Shown: piece after piece, positions 42,961 through 44,402 of the stretch
How the letters are laid out: the number at the start of each line of letters is the position of its first letter
Position numbering within the stretch: the first letter of the stretch is position 1
Source: JABRWC01 sp039961675
GTDB taxonomy: Bacteria > Planctomycetota > Phycisphaerae > UBA1845 > Fen-1342
NCBI GenBank assembly: GCA_039961675.1
Contig: JABRWC010000057.1
Location: forward strand, 1-44,402
DNA length: 44,402 nt
Reading direction: 5' to 3'
Notes under the pieces: model-generated
What the model saw: only the letters and a program-made list of their open reading frames with translations
Told to the model about the DNA's origin: nothing
The model's database searches: none
Made by a program: the position numbers and the translations under genes

Positions 42961-42972
42961 TATGATATCATA
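42961..42972. promoter_or_regulatory. 12-bp perfect palindrome, probable operator
   Basis: TATGATATCATA is a perfect palindrome. Its minus-strand half TATGAT (42972-42967) is a 5-of-6 match to a -10 box. It lies 28 bases upstream of the SPFH start codon, where bound repressor would block RNA polymerase. The likely candidate ligand is the RHH protein encoded downstream in the same operon; this is inference. Confidence 0.6.
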
Positions 42973-42996
42973 AAAATATCCGATTGCAAGCGTTAA
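42967..42996 (-). promoter_or_regulatory. Promoter of the SPFH-RHH operon
   Basis: On the minus strand: -35 TTAACG (42996-42991), an 18-base spacer, and -10 TATGAT (42972-42967). The -10 lies within the palindrome. The predicted leader is about 25-30 bases and includes GGGAG. Confidence 0.5.
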
Positions 42997-43260
42997 TGCC
43001 GCATAAATCCAGATTGGTGACGGGTGGGCGTCAATCGACCGTTTGATCGAATGTAAGTCCATTAATCTAAAGCTGTTAAGAAAAAGCACGCGGCGTCGCG
43101 CGGCATGTGCATAAGTTGTGTGCAGATCACGACTTCGCCACGTCTTTCGCCCGGGACAGCGTGGTTTGCCGATTCCGTGCTCGCTATACTCGAACCGTGC
43201 CCGCCGCCGGGCCAAGCGCCCAAGCGGAACGAATAGAGCCCCGTTGGCGACAGCCTGACG

Positions 43261-44301
43261 ATGTTGACTCTTCCATCGCGCGCGACCATCGGCATCGCTC
43301 TCCTTCTGGCATGCGCTGCGGCGTTCGGGCAGTCCAAGCCGGCGGAAGCCACTGCGCAGTCTCGGGGCGCGTCCCAGCCGGCCCTTGACCGCTGGGTGAA
43401 TGCGCTGCTGGCACGAGTGGCAGGCGAGCTGCACCTGGACCAGACGCAGCGCGTCCGGTACCGCGAAATACTGGAGTCGCGCGGCGAACAGCTCCGCGAG
43501 CTCGAGCAGCGCTGGGCCGAGATGCGGCAGGCCCGCGCGCAGCGCGACGCGGACGCGACGTTCGAGCTGCGCGACGAGATGCTGGAGAGCGAGGGCCCGG
43601 GGGCGCTGATCTTGGACGTGCTGGACGAGCTTGAGCCGACACTGCGCGAGGACCAGCTCGAAGCGCTGTATCGCGTCGAGGACCGGATTCTGGAGCAGCG
43701 CGAACGGCGCGAGACGGTGCGCCGCCTGACGGTGGATCTGCCTCACGATCTGAAACTGGACGACGGGCAGCGCTTGGAGTTTGAGAAAGCGTTCCGCAGT
43801 CACCAGCAGGCCCTGGGCGGGCGGCTTCGCGAGCAGCGCGTCGCCGCTGCGGAGCTGCGCGAGGCGCGAAAGGCCGGCGACGCGCACCGCGCCGAGCAGC
43901 TCGAAGCGCAGCTGCGCCGGCTCCGCGATGACGCGGGTACGACCTTTGAATTTCTCACGGCCGTCGAACGGATTCTCCGCGGCGACCAGAAGCCCGTGCT
44001 CGACGAGTATCGGCGGGAGTTTGAAGCGCCGGCCGACAGCGCCGCAGCCACGCAACCGGCGCATCGCGACGCGCGGCACGTGCTTCGCGCAGCGCGTCGC
44101 GCGCGGTTGGACGCATCGCAGCGCGAGTCGGTTCAGCGGATCGAGGCCGACGCCCTGCGCGAATTCCAAGCCACGCCGCGCTCCGATCGCCAAGCCCACG
44201 CGGCGCTGTATGAGCGCGTCGTGAAGCAGATTCGGGAGTTGCTCACGGCCGAGCAGTCGGAACTGTTCGAGCGCCGGCTGGCGGAGATCGAGGGCCGCTA
44301 G
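43261..44301 (+). CDS. Secreted helical protein with LTxxQ-like repeats
   Basis: This 346-residue protein has a signal peptide (about 1-23, ending AAAFGQ). The mature part is almost all charged helix with six spaced motifs of the LTxxQ kind: LDQTQRVRYREIL, LREDQLEALYR, LDDGQRLEFEK, LRGDQKPVLDEYR, LDASQRESVQRI and LTAEQSELFERRL. LTxxQ motifs occur in CpxP/Spy-type periplasmic stress chaperones, which have two copies in a shorter protein. This one may therefore be an enlarged relative, but that is only by motif resemblance. The stop codon TAG at 44299-44301 lies three bases before the end of an IS630-like element, so the original C-terminus may have been altered. Confidence 0.72.
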   Translation: MLTLPSRATIGIALLLACAAAFGQSKPAEATAQSRGASQPALDRWVNALLARVAGELHLDQTQRVRYREILESRGEQLRELEQRWAEMRQARAQRDADATFELRDEMLESEGPGALILDVLDELEPTLREDQLEALYRVEDRILEQRERRETVRRLTVDLPHDLKLDDGQRLEFEKAFRSHQQALGGRLREQRVAAAELREARKAGDAHRAEQLEAQLRRLRDDAGTTFEFLTAVERILRGDQKPVLDEYRREFEAPADSAAATQPAHRDARHVLRAARRARLDASQRESVQRIEADALREFQATPRSDRQAHAALYERVVKQIRELLTAEQSELFERRLAEIEGR

Positions 44302-44402
44302 CGTAGTGTCTCGTTAATTCGTTTACAAAGTCCTTCAATCTTCCGCCGGATCACGTCGGCGCTGGCCGTCCAGACGAACGCCCGCGGTTGTTGGTTGTGG
44401 CG
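44298..44402 (-). CDS. IS630-like transposase, C-terminal 34 residues
   Basis: Translating the minus strand from the window edge gives HNQQPRAFVWTASADVIRRK followed by IEGLCKRINETLR and TAG. The HN-x-x-P-x-x-F-x-W-T-A-x-A-D block is the characteristic end of IS630/Tc1-type transposases, after the last catalytic acidic residue. The frame runs through the apparent end of the element (TA at 44304-44305) and takes its stop codon from flanking DNA at 44300-44298. That stop interlocks with the TAG of the LTxxQ-protein gene. The rest of the gene lies beyond the window. Confidence 0.75.
   Translation of the reverse strand, partial: RHNQQPRAFVWTASADVIRRKIEGLCKRINETLR
44304..44402. mobile_element. Right/left end of an IS630-family insertion sequence
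   Basis: From TA at 44304 the sequence reads TAGTGTCTCGTTAATTCGTT inward. This fits an IS630-type end with a TA target, and it encloses the transposase C-terminus. The other end is outside the window, so inverted repeats cannot be matched. Its start resembles the right border of the possible small element at 32442. Confidence 0.6.

Larger units (their letters stand above)
42934..43260. other. AT-rich divergent intergenic region
   Basis: These 327 bases contain the most AT-rich stretch of the window (about 42950-43085), unlike the GC-rich surroundings. They carry the SPFH promoter and palindrome, and a plus-strand -10 TATACT at 43185-43190 with only a weak -35, 71 bases before the ATG of the next gene. 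No small gene is apparent. Confidence 0.55.

Overview
The window is GC-rich, densely coded DNA that most likely comes from a planctomycete, possibly Phycisphaerae-like. The clues are short dockerin-type Ca-binding repeats at the C-terminus of two secreted proteins, a 'small basic protein' of the planctomycete/verrucomicrobial/chlamydial type, a secreted STN-like protein, a TPR-CHAT protease gene beside a subtilase, and several SPFH proteins. This taxonomic call is an inference from protein style; there is no rRNA in the window. It contains 37 protein-coding genes, two of them cut by the window ends, and I found no tRNA, rRNA or CRISPR array.

Layout. 1-2003 (minus): the start of an unidentified gene and a DUF115/MptE-like protein. 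2281-13037: a seven-gene block. Six minus-strand genes encode a TPR-like membrane-anchored protein, an ABC-2 permease, an ABC ATPase, an HflK-like SPFH protein, an HflC-like SPFH protein and a 7-TM protein fused to a third SPFH domain. A second ABC-2 permease diverges from them. 13115-15759 (minus): a P1B metal ATPase and the small basic protein. 16310-21338 (plus): three translationally coupled genes encoding an anti-sigma-like/beta-domain protein, a TPR-CHAT cysteine protease and a secreted subtilase with a dockerin tail. 21388-21930 (minus): a 3D-domain protein.

22347-26333 (plus) is a housekeeping run: tpiA, secG, a yicC-like gene, a tatD-like gene and a sugar-nucleotide epimerase. 26275-27722 (minus) holds an alanine racemase-like protein and an AhpD-like protein. 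28048-32294 (plus) holds moeA, lnt and a HEAT-repeat protein. 32440-36405 (minus) holds an aldo/keto reductase, an FAD oxidoreductase and a secreted endonuclease/exonuclease/phosphatase-family protein with a dockerin tail. 36406-37131 is non-coding and carries a strong orphan intrinsic terminator. 37132-40898 holds an RHH-like protein, a GNAT acetyltransferase, murD and mutY. 40807-42933 (minus) holds an STN-like secreted protein, an RHH protein and a fourth SPFH protein whose promoter overlaps a 12-bp palindrome. 43261-44301 encodes a secreted protein with LTxxQ-like repeats, abutted by the end of an IS630-like element that runs off the window.

Two parts look most like under-described systems. 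The first is the SPFH/ABC-exporter block, in which three membrane scaffold proteins are encoded with one ATPase and two related permeases. The second is the CHAT-subtilase cassette, in which a cytoplasmic caspase-like protease with a TPR sensor arm is translationally coupled to an exported serine protease.
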